A stretch of 64,000 nt of DNA from Chionis minor (Eukaryota > Chordata > Aves > Charadriiformes > Chionididae), in NCBI GenBank assembly GCA_013398295.1, contig VZSF01000019.1:218571-282570 (forward strand). Reading direction: 5' to 3'. The notes beneath the pieces are model-generated. The model did not search any database and was not told where the DNA came from. It saw only the letters and a list, made by a program, of their open reading frames with translations. Positions 47,752-58,984 of the stretch are shown here, piece after piece. The translations under genes and the position numbers were made by a program. The stretch's first letter is position 1. Every line of letters begins with the position of its first letter.

Positions 47752-49070
47752 ACTCGTGTTTAGAAATCCCTTTCCATCGGTTTATTGTTTGTTCAATTAA
47801 TGTCTGTAGCAAGAGGAATATGTTGTTGTAGTGCCATTGCACATGTGGTTTGATCTACCTACATCTTCCAGTTTTGGGTAAGGTACAATATCTCAATCTA
47901 ACCCTCCCAAGTCTTACGGGAGGGCTTGGAATATGAGCCCAAATCCTTTCTTCATCTGCTGTCTCACTGAGTGTTACTGCCCACAACTTGAGCTGAAGTC
48001 GTAACGCAAGGTTTGTGTCTAATTTGGGTTATATCTGCATAGAGAAGATCTCACAGTTGGGTCTTTGAGAGGCCTAGGTGACAGCTACCAAGCGCTCTCC
48101 CATTGTCTAGCACCTGTATGTTTTCAGCACGTTGCTTTGCCACCCTCACAGGATGCCTAAAAGAGCAGCGTTGGAGACTCCGCAGTCATTCTGCACTAAA
48201 GGCATATCTTTGGGTAGGCCAAAAAAAAAATCTTCAAAAACCTTCTAAGATCTTTTTGAAAACAGGTCTGTGAAATTGCGCATATATTACTTGTCCAGAT
48301 AATTTTAGAATACATCACTCCCTTGTGAATACGGAGCTCATTTTATTGGAGAATAGCAGCATTCCATGCAGCTCCGCAGGGTCTACCTTGTACTAATAAC
48401 CATCCCGTTGGATGTCTGCCTCTGAGGAGTATTCACTGTAACTGTATTCACCATAAACTGAGAGGACCATTGCATAGTATGCCTTAAAGTATTTCTGTAC
48501 TAAATGTCATTAATTTAAATGTCTCTGCTTTGTAGTCAGCTGTTGCAGCCTTCCAGAGCTACTTGTTGGATACCAATGAGACCTTTCTGAAAGAACAGAA
48601 CGTCTTGTAATTCAGCAGGTCATGGTACTTTTCAGCTATGACATTCAGAGTTAGGAAGGGTGTTATGTTTGAAGATTAAGAGCTGGCCTTCCTGAACCAT
48701 GTTGAGTATGCTAAATTTGCTGCTTGAGAGATGATTGTCAGAAACATACAAGAAACACAACCATTAACTAAATTGCTTGCATAAGGAAAAAAAAAAAACA
48801 TGCTGAAAGGCTCTAGGTTGTTAGCCTGGATTTTAAGCCTCTTAAGGGTTACACTGATAATTTTTCTCAAAAAATCCATGTGCACTCTAAGTCAAAACAA
48901 AACCTTTACTATATTTCTTGTCCTTAGTTCAGCCTCAGCAGGGGGTTAAATATCTATGTTGCTTCCTGAAATTGCATAATGTAGTTTGATATCCTCATTT
49001 AATAGTGTCTCACTTGGTCCTTTCACAATCTCAATATTATCAGAAAGGTATATATGTTAATCTTTCTGAT
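47752..49070. other. Gene desert, no gene recognised
   Basis: Non-coding, no recognised element. Confidence 0.6.
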
Positions 49071-49075
49071 TATAC

Positions 49076-49125
49076 GTATTTATGTATATAGATATGTTAT
49101 ACATATTTATGTATATAGATAGATT
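49076..49125. repeat. AT-rich direct repeat
   Basis: tatttatgtatatagata occurs twice, about 27 bases apart, just before the poly-G tract. Confidence 0.7.
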
Positions 49126-49144
49126 GGGGGGGGGGGGGGGGGGG
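49126..49144 (+). repeat. Poly-G tract (19 G) running into the gap
   Basis: Nineteen consecutive G, then 8 N, then agggggtg. The tract length is clearly unresolved. The complementary strand is poly-C. Confidence 0.9.
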
Positions 49145-49152
49145 NNNNNNNN
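49145..49152. other. Assembly gap of 8 N
   Basis: The only ambiguous bases in the window. The gap sits inside a G-rich tract. Confidence 0.99.
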
Positions 49153-49297
49153 AGGGGGTGTATGCAGGAAATATCAGGTAAAGTCTGTAGCCAGCCATTC
49201 CATTCCACAGTATCAGAGATCACAGAATCACATGGGTTGGAAGAGACCTTCAAGATTATCGAGTCCAACCATAAACCTAACACTGCCAAAACCACCC

Positions 49298-49945
49298 CTA
49301 AACCATGTCCCTCAGCACCACGTCTACCTGTCTTTTAAATACCTCCAGGGATGGTGATTCCACCACCTCCCTTGGCAGCCTGTTCCAATGCTTGACAATC
49401 CTTTCCGTGAAGTTTTTCCTAATATCCAATCTAAACCTCCCCTGGTGTAACTTTCTTCTTGTCCTATTGCTTATTACCTGACAAAAGAGACCGACCTCCA
49501 CCTCCCTACACCCTCGTTTCAGGTAGCTGGAGAGCACGACAAGGTCTCCTCTCAGTCTCCTTTTCTCCAGGCTAAACAATCCCAACTCTCTCAGCTGCTC
49601 CTCATAAGACCTGTTCTCCAGACCCCTCACCAGCTCCGTTGCCCTTCTCTGGACACGCTCCAGCACCTTAATGTCCTTCCTGTACTGTGGTGCCCAAAAC
49701 TGAACACAGTATTCGAGGTGGGGCCTCACCAGTGCTGAGTATGGGGGCACAATCACTTCCCTGCTCCTGCTGGCCACACTATTCCTGATACAGGCCAAGG
49801 TGCCATTGGCCTTCTTGGCCACCTGGGCACACGCTGGCTCATGTTCAGCCGCCTGTCCACCAGGACCCCCAGATCCTTTTCTGCCAGGCAGTTTCCAGCC
49901 ACTCCTCCCCAAGTCTGTAGTGCTGCCTGGGGTTGTTGTGACCAA
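49298..49945 (-). pseudogene. CR1 ORF2 C-terminal remnant
   Basis: Longest open part of the CR1 copy, about 215 codons. It runs from a frame-shifted upstream segment through [19 protein letters not shown] to [14 protein letters not shown] and a stop. This region lies downstream of RT and is not catalytic alone. Confidence 0.85.
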
Positions 49946-50147
49946 AGGGCAGGACCCGGCACTTGACCTTGTTGAACCATTGGCCTCAGCCCATCGATCC
50001 AGCCTGTCCAGATCCCTCTGCAGAGCCTTCCTCCCTCAAGCAGGTCAACACTCCCCCTTCATTTGCTGTCATCTGCAAACTTACTGAGGTGCACTCAATC
50101 CCCTCATCCAGATCATCAATAAAGATATTAAACAAGACTGTCCCCAA

Positions 50148-50177
50148 AACTGAGCCCTGAGGAACTGAGCCCTGAGG
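50148..50177. repeat. 15-bp tandem duplication at the CR1 5' boundary
   Basis: aactgagccctgagg is present twice in a row, at the point where CR1 similarity ends. Confidence 0.85.
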
Positions 50178-51422
50178 ATGTTGAGTACTCTGTCACTGAA
50201 AAATAGTAATATGCCTGTATCAAACATCTGTTGTCTGGGATTGCCAGAATTTTTTTTGGTACAACAGGTTCCTCGAAGATGCAAAGTCCTTTCAGCAAGA
50301 TCTGAATGCAGAAGCCTCTTCTCTGGAAGAGTGTTTTGAGTGTATCCTGTTTATCATTGGGTTAACAGCATAAACTAATTACAGTGCTCTATTCTCAGGC
50401 TTCATGGCATTGAACGTTTCTCACTACAGCCTTGGGAGATGAGAGTTGACATAGCAATGTAGGTCCTCAGCTCCTTGCCCTGAGAGATGTTTGACATTCA
50501 CGGCAACGTTGCTCAGATACAACAACCTTGCCCTTGTCTATGTGTTTCATTATGTGCAGTCTCAAATGATCTCTATGCTACACATGTAGGAATGCCATGA
50601 TGGAGATGTACGTGATCCGTAAGTACGTGTAGGAAAAATAATATATGGTCGACTGTTCTGGAGGGAGATGTTTGGTATCAGAAGTTGGTTATTCACTGGA
50701 TGTTGCTTCTTCATGTAGGATTATGGGTCCAACTGCCTCCCACACTATTTTCTACATCCTAAAACCAGCTCAACAAGGAAGTTCCTGAGATATTTTCATG
50801 TTGTAATCCTGGTGTTACTTGCTCAAAAATCAGCACTGTGGTAGAGTAGGAAAATGTCTTTCAAAATCCTTCTTTCCTATTGGCAACCATGACCCCAAGA
50901 TTCCTCTGTTTCTGCCTCTGGTTTCTGTGGGATACCTCAGGATTTATTCCAAATGCCCATACTTTTAAAGGGACGTGGATTATTTGAGGTGCAAGTTGTA
51001 AAACTGCAGTTTTCCAAAAGGGGTTGGTTTTGTTATAATGCATTACGGGAAAATTGCAATACAGAACAGGAAAAACAATTTCCTGCTCACATTAAATGTG
51101 TAATTATGCAGCTGTTGTCATTCAATAAGTTACGCTGCAAGCTTAGGTCAAGCAGCGGTTTTATTTAAAATATGAAAAGTAGAATAATTTCATGTAATAT
51201 ATTACGTTATATTAATTAATATTGTATAACATGTATAATATGTATGGTATGCATTTTCAAAATAACATAACGTAAAATTTAAACACACTAGGAGGAAGTT
51301 ACTGAATTTTGTATGCAAATATATGAAGCCAAGAACAATCAATGTGTTTGTGCTATGTGTGCTACTGAACTGCAGAGGGCTGCAGAGTCGACCTGGAGGT
51401 AGAAAGCTCTTTTACATAAATG

Positions 51423-51450
51423 CTCCTCCTCCCCCTCCTCCTTCTCCTCT
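51423..51450. repeat. Pyrimidine tract (CTCCTCC...)
   Basis: CT-only stretch with CTC/CCT units, low-complexity. Confidence 0.8.
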
Positions 51451-53559
51451 TGTCACTCATAATGCCTGGATGAAATTAGCATTTTAACCCTAGCCTGTGT
51501 TTGTGTAATGAATGTGATCTTCTCTAAAACTCTTTGTTTCAGAAGATGGTGTATGTGCCTTGACAATAGCTAGTATAAATGGGTGGAAAGAGGAGCCTTG
51601 ACCTAGAGATGTTCTGGGTTTTTGGAAACAGTAAGTTTAAGATTTTTCTTCTATTTTAGTAAGTTTTCAGGTGACGGTTCCAGCAAAGATATCTCCTGTA
51701 GTTTTAAGCGTGTAACTTCTCTGTCAATAGCACTACCAAATCTCTCCAGTGCCTTTCTGAATGATTGAAAGGCTCATATACTTTGTTTTGTATTTATATA
51801 CTTGCTCCAGTATAAATGTTGAAAAATATGTCTCTCCTAGAAACCAGAAAGTATATTTTTGTTCCATACAGGATACGGCATGTGATTGCACTCATTTTTA
51901 AATAGGAGGTGTAGAAGGGATACATGTATATACATATATATATCCCCTGCTAAGGTGCAGTTTAAGCAGAGTATTTTTAACATCACTGTTTTACCTCTTA
52001 TTCTGCTTTAGTATACATTTCCGTCTTTGGTAATTTACATAAACATACATAGTCTATGAATTATGCATAAGACTTATTTTAAATGCAGGCCTTCCAGCTC
52101 CCACAGTGCAGTAGTGTATACAACAATTTGATTGGCTCTGCTCTGTTTTCATTACTGGCAATTTCTGGGAACACAAAAGAGGTTGAAAAGGCTGACAGGA
52201 ATGGACAATATTTATTTTGTGAGAAATATTTGTAGCCTTTTCAAGGCAATTGTATTGCAAAGTTTTGCCTGCCATTGTTGTTCCTTGAATTTTTTTTCCT
52301 TGTGAAGAATGCATTAAAGGTTTATAATTGCTCTTTTGTAGATTCAGTCAGATCTATGATTTTTTTTTTTAAGGGATACTGCTGGATTTTTTCCCTATTT
52401 GCATGAACGTGAGCACAAGCTATAAATAAGTAAAGAACTATCAGATTTCTTAAGGTCTCTGAATTAAAGTAACAAGGGAATGCCAAGAAACACCTGAAGA
52501 ACTTGAAATATCCTAATGTAGAGAAATTAAAATTTTTAGTTTATAGTATTCCAGTTTTTAGTTTAGTCTTTTTAGTTCAGTATTACATTTTTTGGTTTAT
52601 AGTATTCTAGGGTTTTTTCAGGAGAATGAAATGGCTTCTGAAATGTACATTCATCTTTTTGGTCTGTGTCAGATGATGTTGTTTCAGCATATAGGTTATC
52701 CTTACCTGAAATAATCACATGTATTTTTAATAGAGAACAAGGACACAGTGTAAATTAAGTTGCACAAATGTTTTACTTTTAGCAATGTATTAGTGATGTC
52801 ATTATGTTTATGCAGAAAGAAAATCGATATTTCTCTTCCTCATCTCCCAAACAACTATCATTTATTAAAAAGGTTGGGGGTCCTTATGCTTCTGATGATT
52901 TGATTTGGCCAGTAATTTTCCAAGTTCTTCAAGCATGTTCATGACAGTAAATAGCATTTTTCCTCAAGTAAATTGAAGGTCAGTGTACAAGCCTAGCGGT
53001 GCACCTGTAAGCATCCTTCAGTTTCATCCAGACACACAAACAAAGATTTGTTTTAAAAATTGTTGTATCTGTAAATGACTTGAAAAAAAACTTTTCTGAT
53101 TTCTTTCAATATTATAGGGAAGTATCCAAGGTTACTATAGCAAGCAGTTTCGCAAGGTGTTTAACTGGCACTGTAGATGATTAGGTCATGTACAAGTTCT
53201 CACACTTAGCTTTGATTAATGTTTTTAATAGCTGAGGATACTGTCATTTCACCATCTGCTGCTTGTATTAATCATTCTGTAAATGAATTCTTTTTATATA
53301 GCACATCACGTGTAAGCAGCCAAAACACAATGCTGAAATGTCTTTTTTCCTCTTGTTAACAATGACACCCGAACTTCGTCAAGCAGTTAGTATTTCGACC
53401 CCCTTGACTCCTTGTTTCTGATAGGTTACCTGAGCAAAACTTTATTTTTCTTACTCCTGACCCAACCAAGGCAGATAAGTGAATGAATGAGTAAAGAGGC
53501 AAATAACCCGTATCAAGGCAAGGTGAATTGCAGAGCCTGCTCTTCCACATGTCCTCAGG

Positions 53560-53710
53560 GGTGCGGAGGTGCACGGGGAGGAAGGGGTGACGGCGGGTGA
53601 CTTCTGCGCACAGGACGCCCAGTTGCGCCGTGGGCGGTGACCTTCCCTGCCCAGGATGGTGGGACGCTGGCAGAAGGACTGCCAGGCTTGCAAGGCAAGC
53701 GCAAACGTTC
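53560..53710. promoter_or_regulatory. Small CpG-rich patch in the desert
   Basis: About eleven CpG in roughly 110 bases (for example gtgacggcgggtgac and gttgcgccgtgggcggt), against CpG-poor AT-rich surroundings. A minus-strand 139-codon frame (53356-53775) crosses it but resembles no known protein. It could be an orphan CpG island marking an enhancer or a non-coding RNA start. This is inference from composition only. Confidence 0.35.
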
Positions 53711-56700
53711 CAAAATGTTCCTAATAAACACTTGGAAATATTTGAAAGGAGGCACTTCTTTCTATTTCTCTGCAAAATCGTAGCAAAGTCCCAGGGTTTT
53801 GTTTTGATTCTGTGACACTGTCAGTTCTGACATAAGCACATGCACAAATGTCCATAAAAACTATTCACCCTGCTACTAAAATGTAAAGCACCTTTCATAT
53901 TGCTTATCACCACAGAGAAGCTTTTTTCCAGAGGCATGCAAATGTCTGGACAGAAATCCCGAGCCAAATTGCATGATTCGCTACAAACCAAAAATTCAGG
54001 TGGTTTTCTCTTACATTCACAAACTCAGGCCCTCTTTTTTAGTGAACCTTGCACTAAATCAGCTTTTGATGAGATGAGATTTTTTTTTTTTGTGTGGTTA
54101 AACTTGTGAAAAGATAGGAAGTGAATTTGTGGAATTGTGCTGGAGGGGTTTGGTTTGTTTTTTAATTTTTCTTTTTTTTCTGGTTGAGGAACAAGGGAAG
54201 GCAACTCGCCTGCATTGAATTATTCTAAACCAAAAAAAAAAAAAAAAGAGAAAGAAGAAAACCTGTTTTGGTTCACTTGGCTCTGATCTTCCCACAACTA
54301 CTGTAAATTTAATACAGTGGAATCCTAATCAAGATGCCCTGGCAGATGGCCCTTTGTCTCCATTAAGAAGAATACTTGATTAACTGAAAACGTTGCTTGA
54401 ATAATAGTTTGTCGGGGAAGATACAGTGCCCATCAAATGACTGAGAGGCTCTAAAGCCAGTTCCTGAGCAGGTGCCAGTCAGAAGGGCTCTACTGGAGCC
54501 AGCAGAAGAAGTGTTTGAGCCTGTGGCCGTGCTTCCTGAAGTTACAAACCAGCATATCTGAATACAAACACAACTGCGATCCTCCAAGCATGGAGACACC
54601 AAAAACTCGCAGATGCCACTGTGTCATTAGGTTGTCCCCCTGATGTAGAGAGAAGTTGTCTTTATTTTGCAGTAATCGCTGAGAATAAGAATTTAATTTA
54701 AACTCTACCCCTGTGTCATAAAAAAGTATGACATGGGAGCAGTCGGCAATCTTAGCAAGACAGTCTTCCTTTAAAAAAACCTTTTCTTGGCTAGTATTCA
54801 GCAGCTGTAGTGTGCAAAACACTTTCTAGTCCTAATGACTTGAGAAGTGCTCAGCATCCTACAAAAGAGTTCACTCCTGTCAGAAGTGGATCATAACATC
54901 ACCCTCATCACATCTGCCTTTTGCATTCCTCATACTGATCTGTCGTGCCTCACTGCCATTCCGTCAAGACACAATCTTGAAACCAAAAAACGGGAACGCC
55001 TCATTTTGACGTTGAGTGCCTGAAACTGGCTTCCCTCTTTTTCTATAGTTACAAGGATTCTGCTTCTTGCGGTTCTTTTCCTTTCTGAGCAGACTATTCA
55101 GTGGGTGTCATTTCAGCAGCTGTGTAATTATTTCCATTGTTTTCATATTGCACTGATGTCAAAGTGCTTTCACACCATTAACATCGGCACCGGGGCTGGG
55201 GGTTGTTGGGTCTGGCACAGACCTGAATGCTAATCAGCTCTGTGTTGTCTTCTGTTGGGATGCAGGACAGCGGACCAGGGTGGAAGCAGTTTCTGTGGAG
55301 AAGAACAAGATGCATCCAAGCTTCCGCAGGCTGGGCAAACTCGAGCTGTTGCAAAACCTCCTGTTCAGAAAGGTCTTTTCATGAGTTCGCTGGGCCCAGT
55401 CCCACTCAGTAAAACTCTGTTATCATTAGCACAGAAGGGAAGTTAAATCACAAAAGTCAAATGCTAATCCTGAATCTGGTTTTACCACGAGTGTAACAGA
55501 AGTGTGAGAAGTTCTGTGAAGTCCTCAGTAAATTTTGCCATCAGTTCAGTGCCGACATGCAGCCATTTCCATCATGGTAATTCTCAATGAGGGATACCTG
55601 GTGTTCTTCATTTCTGAGTTTTCCTCCTGTTTTTCTTGTAGCTAGTTTGACTTCTTATAATTACTAAAATTTCAAGATCAGGAGAACTGACGGCATCTGT
55701 TTTACAGTGGCAGCACACACGCACACCTTTCATGCACCTTAGATCAAGCCAAATGGTTATCTAGATGAAATTCGGTGAAGCCAATATCCCATAAATTCTG
55801 ATCTGATGTCACACTTCAGGCACCGTTCAACATTATCATTTTTAATTGGGAGCTGAGCTGCTCAAGTGCCCCGTTACGATTTTGGAGAGGCCTTTTGAAG
55901 TTCAGTTTGAAAGCGTCAATGTCAGTATGGGCAGGGCTTTTAAAACTTTGTTGTTGTTTTATGCCTTGCCTGTTTCATGAAAGAAAATGGAGAAAATCAA
56001 GGTACCGCTTGTGCAACTACAAGCAGCGACACAGCGACCACATGAAAAACACTCTGCTGCAGAGCACTCGAAGAACACACATCCGTTGGCCAGTCCTGTT
56101 CACACGAGGAGTACTCCATTACTTGCTGTGAGCACAAGAAGGGTTACCTGACCCAGGTGGAGAGCGCTACCTTCTTTCTTCTGCTGTGAAAAAATTGCTT
56201 TGCCACTTAGGTCAGCATCACGATGTAAATCTTAATGAAAGATTCTGAGATGTCTGAGCAAATCAAGCCGTTTGGCCACCCTGATGCTCCTTAATCTATC
56301 CCGCTGCCTTTTTCTCCTTGTACTTTTTATTTTTGAGGTAAGCAGTAGGGGAAACCCACAGTTTAGTCATAGAGCAGTAGCTACTACAATCACTTTAGTC
56401 TTTTCCTCTCTTGCAGCTTCAGCAGAACTGACATCTTGATTATTATTGGCTTTATCAGACTCCTTTCCTTACTGGAAGTAAAGCAAAACTTTAATATTTT
56501 GAAAATTAGTCTTATCAATTCAAATTTTAGTCTTCTGGGGCTGAGTCCTTAAGTCCTGATGCAATCCTTAGTCAAAACTCTCACTGCAGGCATTTGCCCG
56601 ATTAGGAGATTTTCCTGATCTGCAGCGATGGTATAGCAGTAATTGTCAACACTGAGTCTGGTATCTGTTCTCCTGTGCTATAAGAAAAGATGTATTTCTT

Positions 56701-58945
56701 TCCTATTGGGGGAAAAAAACCCACCCAGCTTTATGCATTGCAGTATAGTGTAATAGCCATCAAACTTTTGTAGCCATTTTGCAAAATGCTGGGAGACAGA
56801 TTTTTAGCTGATATGAATCTGCTTGGTGAAGCTGAATTTAATGGAACTATACATTTTTTACCTTTGCTGATTATATGCCCTTAGATTTATTGAAGAACTA
56901 CAAAAGCTTTCCTCTGATTCAGTGTTACATTCATCTGGAAAGATGTGACGTCCTAGAACTTCACCCCCTTTTAGGACCTGTTTGCTCTTCTTGTCTTGCT
57001 AACCAAAAAATAAATGGATGAGGAGTTATATCTGCATCCAAGTGAAGTTATCCTTACAGGTTTATCCATTCAGCATCCAGTTAAAATTCCCAAATTAATT
57101 CAATTTGATGAATTGAATCAAATGCCTCAGCTTTCCGAGGTTCCAACTTTTTCTCTTCCTCTTCTTTCACAGAAGATTTTCATTTTATAACATCTTGGTT
57201 AGTTGTCAAGGACACCTTGGTGGAGAAAGCTGGCATTCCTATGGATATTTCCTTGGATGTGTCTCTGTGAATAAACTATGCTTTGTAAATCCTTTCAGAA
57301 CCCTAGTGTAAGAGACGGTGTTTCTTGGTTGGTTCATTGTTGCCCTGTGTATGCCTAGTAATGGAGGATGTATTTTTAATCAAATATCAATGATTTCCTG
57401 ACACTTGCTACTGCTGCATTAGAAAGAAATTGTGGACAGATTCTCAAATCCCAAAAAACTTCTTTTTTCGCTGTGAGATGTGCACATTATCTTGAGAAGC
57501 TTATCAGGAAAGTAGCTAAAAAACATTGTAGTCCTAGGAGAAGATCAATTTCCCTGAGAAAATACTGACAAGGATGCAGATGGAGGTAGGAGAAAGATCC
57601 TCAAAAATGTCAAAATTAACAGAGCGATCCCAGAATCCCTATGAGCAGGAAAGTGTAATTTGGATTTCTATTCTTTCTCTCTTTCAGCTCTTTTTTGAGG
57701 GTTAGCATTTAGATCTGAAACATAAATCCATTTATACCACTCCAGAAATCGAGATGCAGCAGGAGACTGGCCTCCCTTCCAGCATCCACAACGTGCAAAT
57801 GTAAGTTGATTTATTTGGAGAACTATTAATTTCATTTATGACGTCCAAATCTTGAGTGACACCTGTATGTCAGATTTCCATCTATCAACATAATAGCTGA
57901 ATGGTCAAATAAAGGCAGGGGTTTTGTTGTCCTTGTAGACAAGCCGGAGGGGTGACAGTGCCTGAGGACTGCCTGCATGCTGTTACACTCTTCAAAGTGC
58001 TTCTTTAGGTCTGGTTTTGTCTGCTGCTGGAGTGGGCTTGTGACAGCCTTTGGGCTACATCACAGGAGAAAGATGGTATGCGTTTTACCTCTTGAAGTGG
58101 ATGGGATGGGTTTGTCCCCACTACCTCCGTGGATTTCACCTGTCCTCCTGACAACGTGAGGAGGTGGACAAGCACTTTTCTTGATGGAGCCTCACCTTGT
58201 TGGTGTTCATTTGAAAATTATGCAATGCAACAAAACAAAGCTGAAAACGTAGCCAGTGCGAGTTCAGTTATGCTAATTCAAGTTAAAAAGTGGAGGCAAG
58301 CATGGTAACAAAGGCACAAGGTAGTGACACCCAGGAGAGTACTGATGCACAAGTCCCAAGATCTTAGGTTCCAGCTACATTGGCTGAAGCCCACCTTGAC
58401 CCATTTTCATGACTGCTGTAATCTGAATAAACCAGATTAAGTTAGCTCTATCTGCTGGCTGCCTTTTGCTGCATAAACATGTTCTTCATCTGAATGTGAT
58501 TTCCCGTAAAGAGATGATGATAAGAGAGTTCCTTTTGTTTTTAAAATCTATTCATCTACACAAGACCGTTTCTTTATAAACGTGCACAATTTTCCTTATT
58601 TGCCCAAGAGCTATGGCTGAGCAACTTTGAGTAATCCGCACCATTCCCATGCTTGCTGTTGTTTTGACACGTCTGGTGCAATTATTCACATTCTATCTCT
58701 GCATAGCTTGTAGAGGCTGCACTGACACAAAGCTTTATGTGAATGTATGTCCTTTATGTCCTCCTGTTAAGGCCATGCCTACTGTGACCAGTGCTGCTTC
58801 TATTCATATGATAAACAGAAAGCTGGAGCCACTTCACATTATTATTTAGCTTATTAGTTTTCAGGTGGTGCCCTTGTTGGCTAGGACTGCTGTGGGGAAA
58901 AGGAGCCTCATTACACAAAATCAATTGCAGATTTTACATCTATTT

Positions 58946-58984
58946 AAAAAAAAAGAAAAAAAAAGAAAAAAAGAAAAAAAAGAT
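58946..58984. repeat. A-rich low-complexity run
   Basis: A runs of 7-9 separated by single G. Confidence 0.85.

Larger units (their letters stand above)
49205..50177 (-). mobile_element. 5'-truncated CR1 LINE, RT end to 3' UTR
   Basis: Minus strand, about 0.97 kb, the largest CR1 here. The 5' end lies in the reverse transcriptase ([13 protein letters not shown]; the FADD catalytic motif is present but one base out of frame). Next is the conserved C-terminal part of ORF2 ([83 protein letters not shown]) and then the 3' UTR ending near the 8-mer repeat (acagaatc on the plus strand). The endonuclease and most of RT are missing, and several frameshifts show it is dead. CR1 is the dominant LINE of birds and other sauropsids. 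Confidence 0.93.

Noticed and set aside
53356..53775. 139-codon minus-strand frame across the CpG-rich patch
   Set aside because: Only the central part is GC-rich and the sequence resembles no protein. The CpG patch is noted separately as a regulatory candidate.
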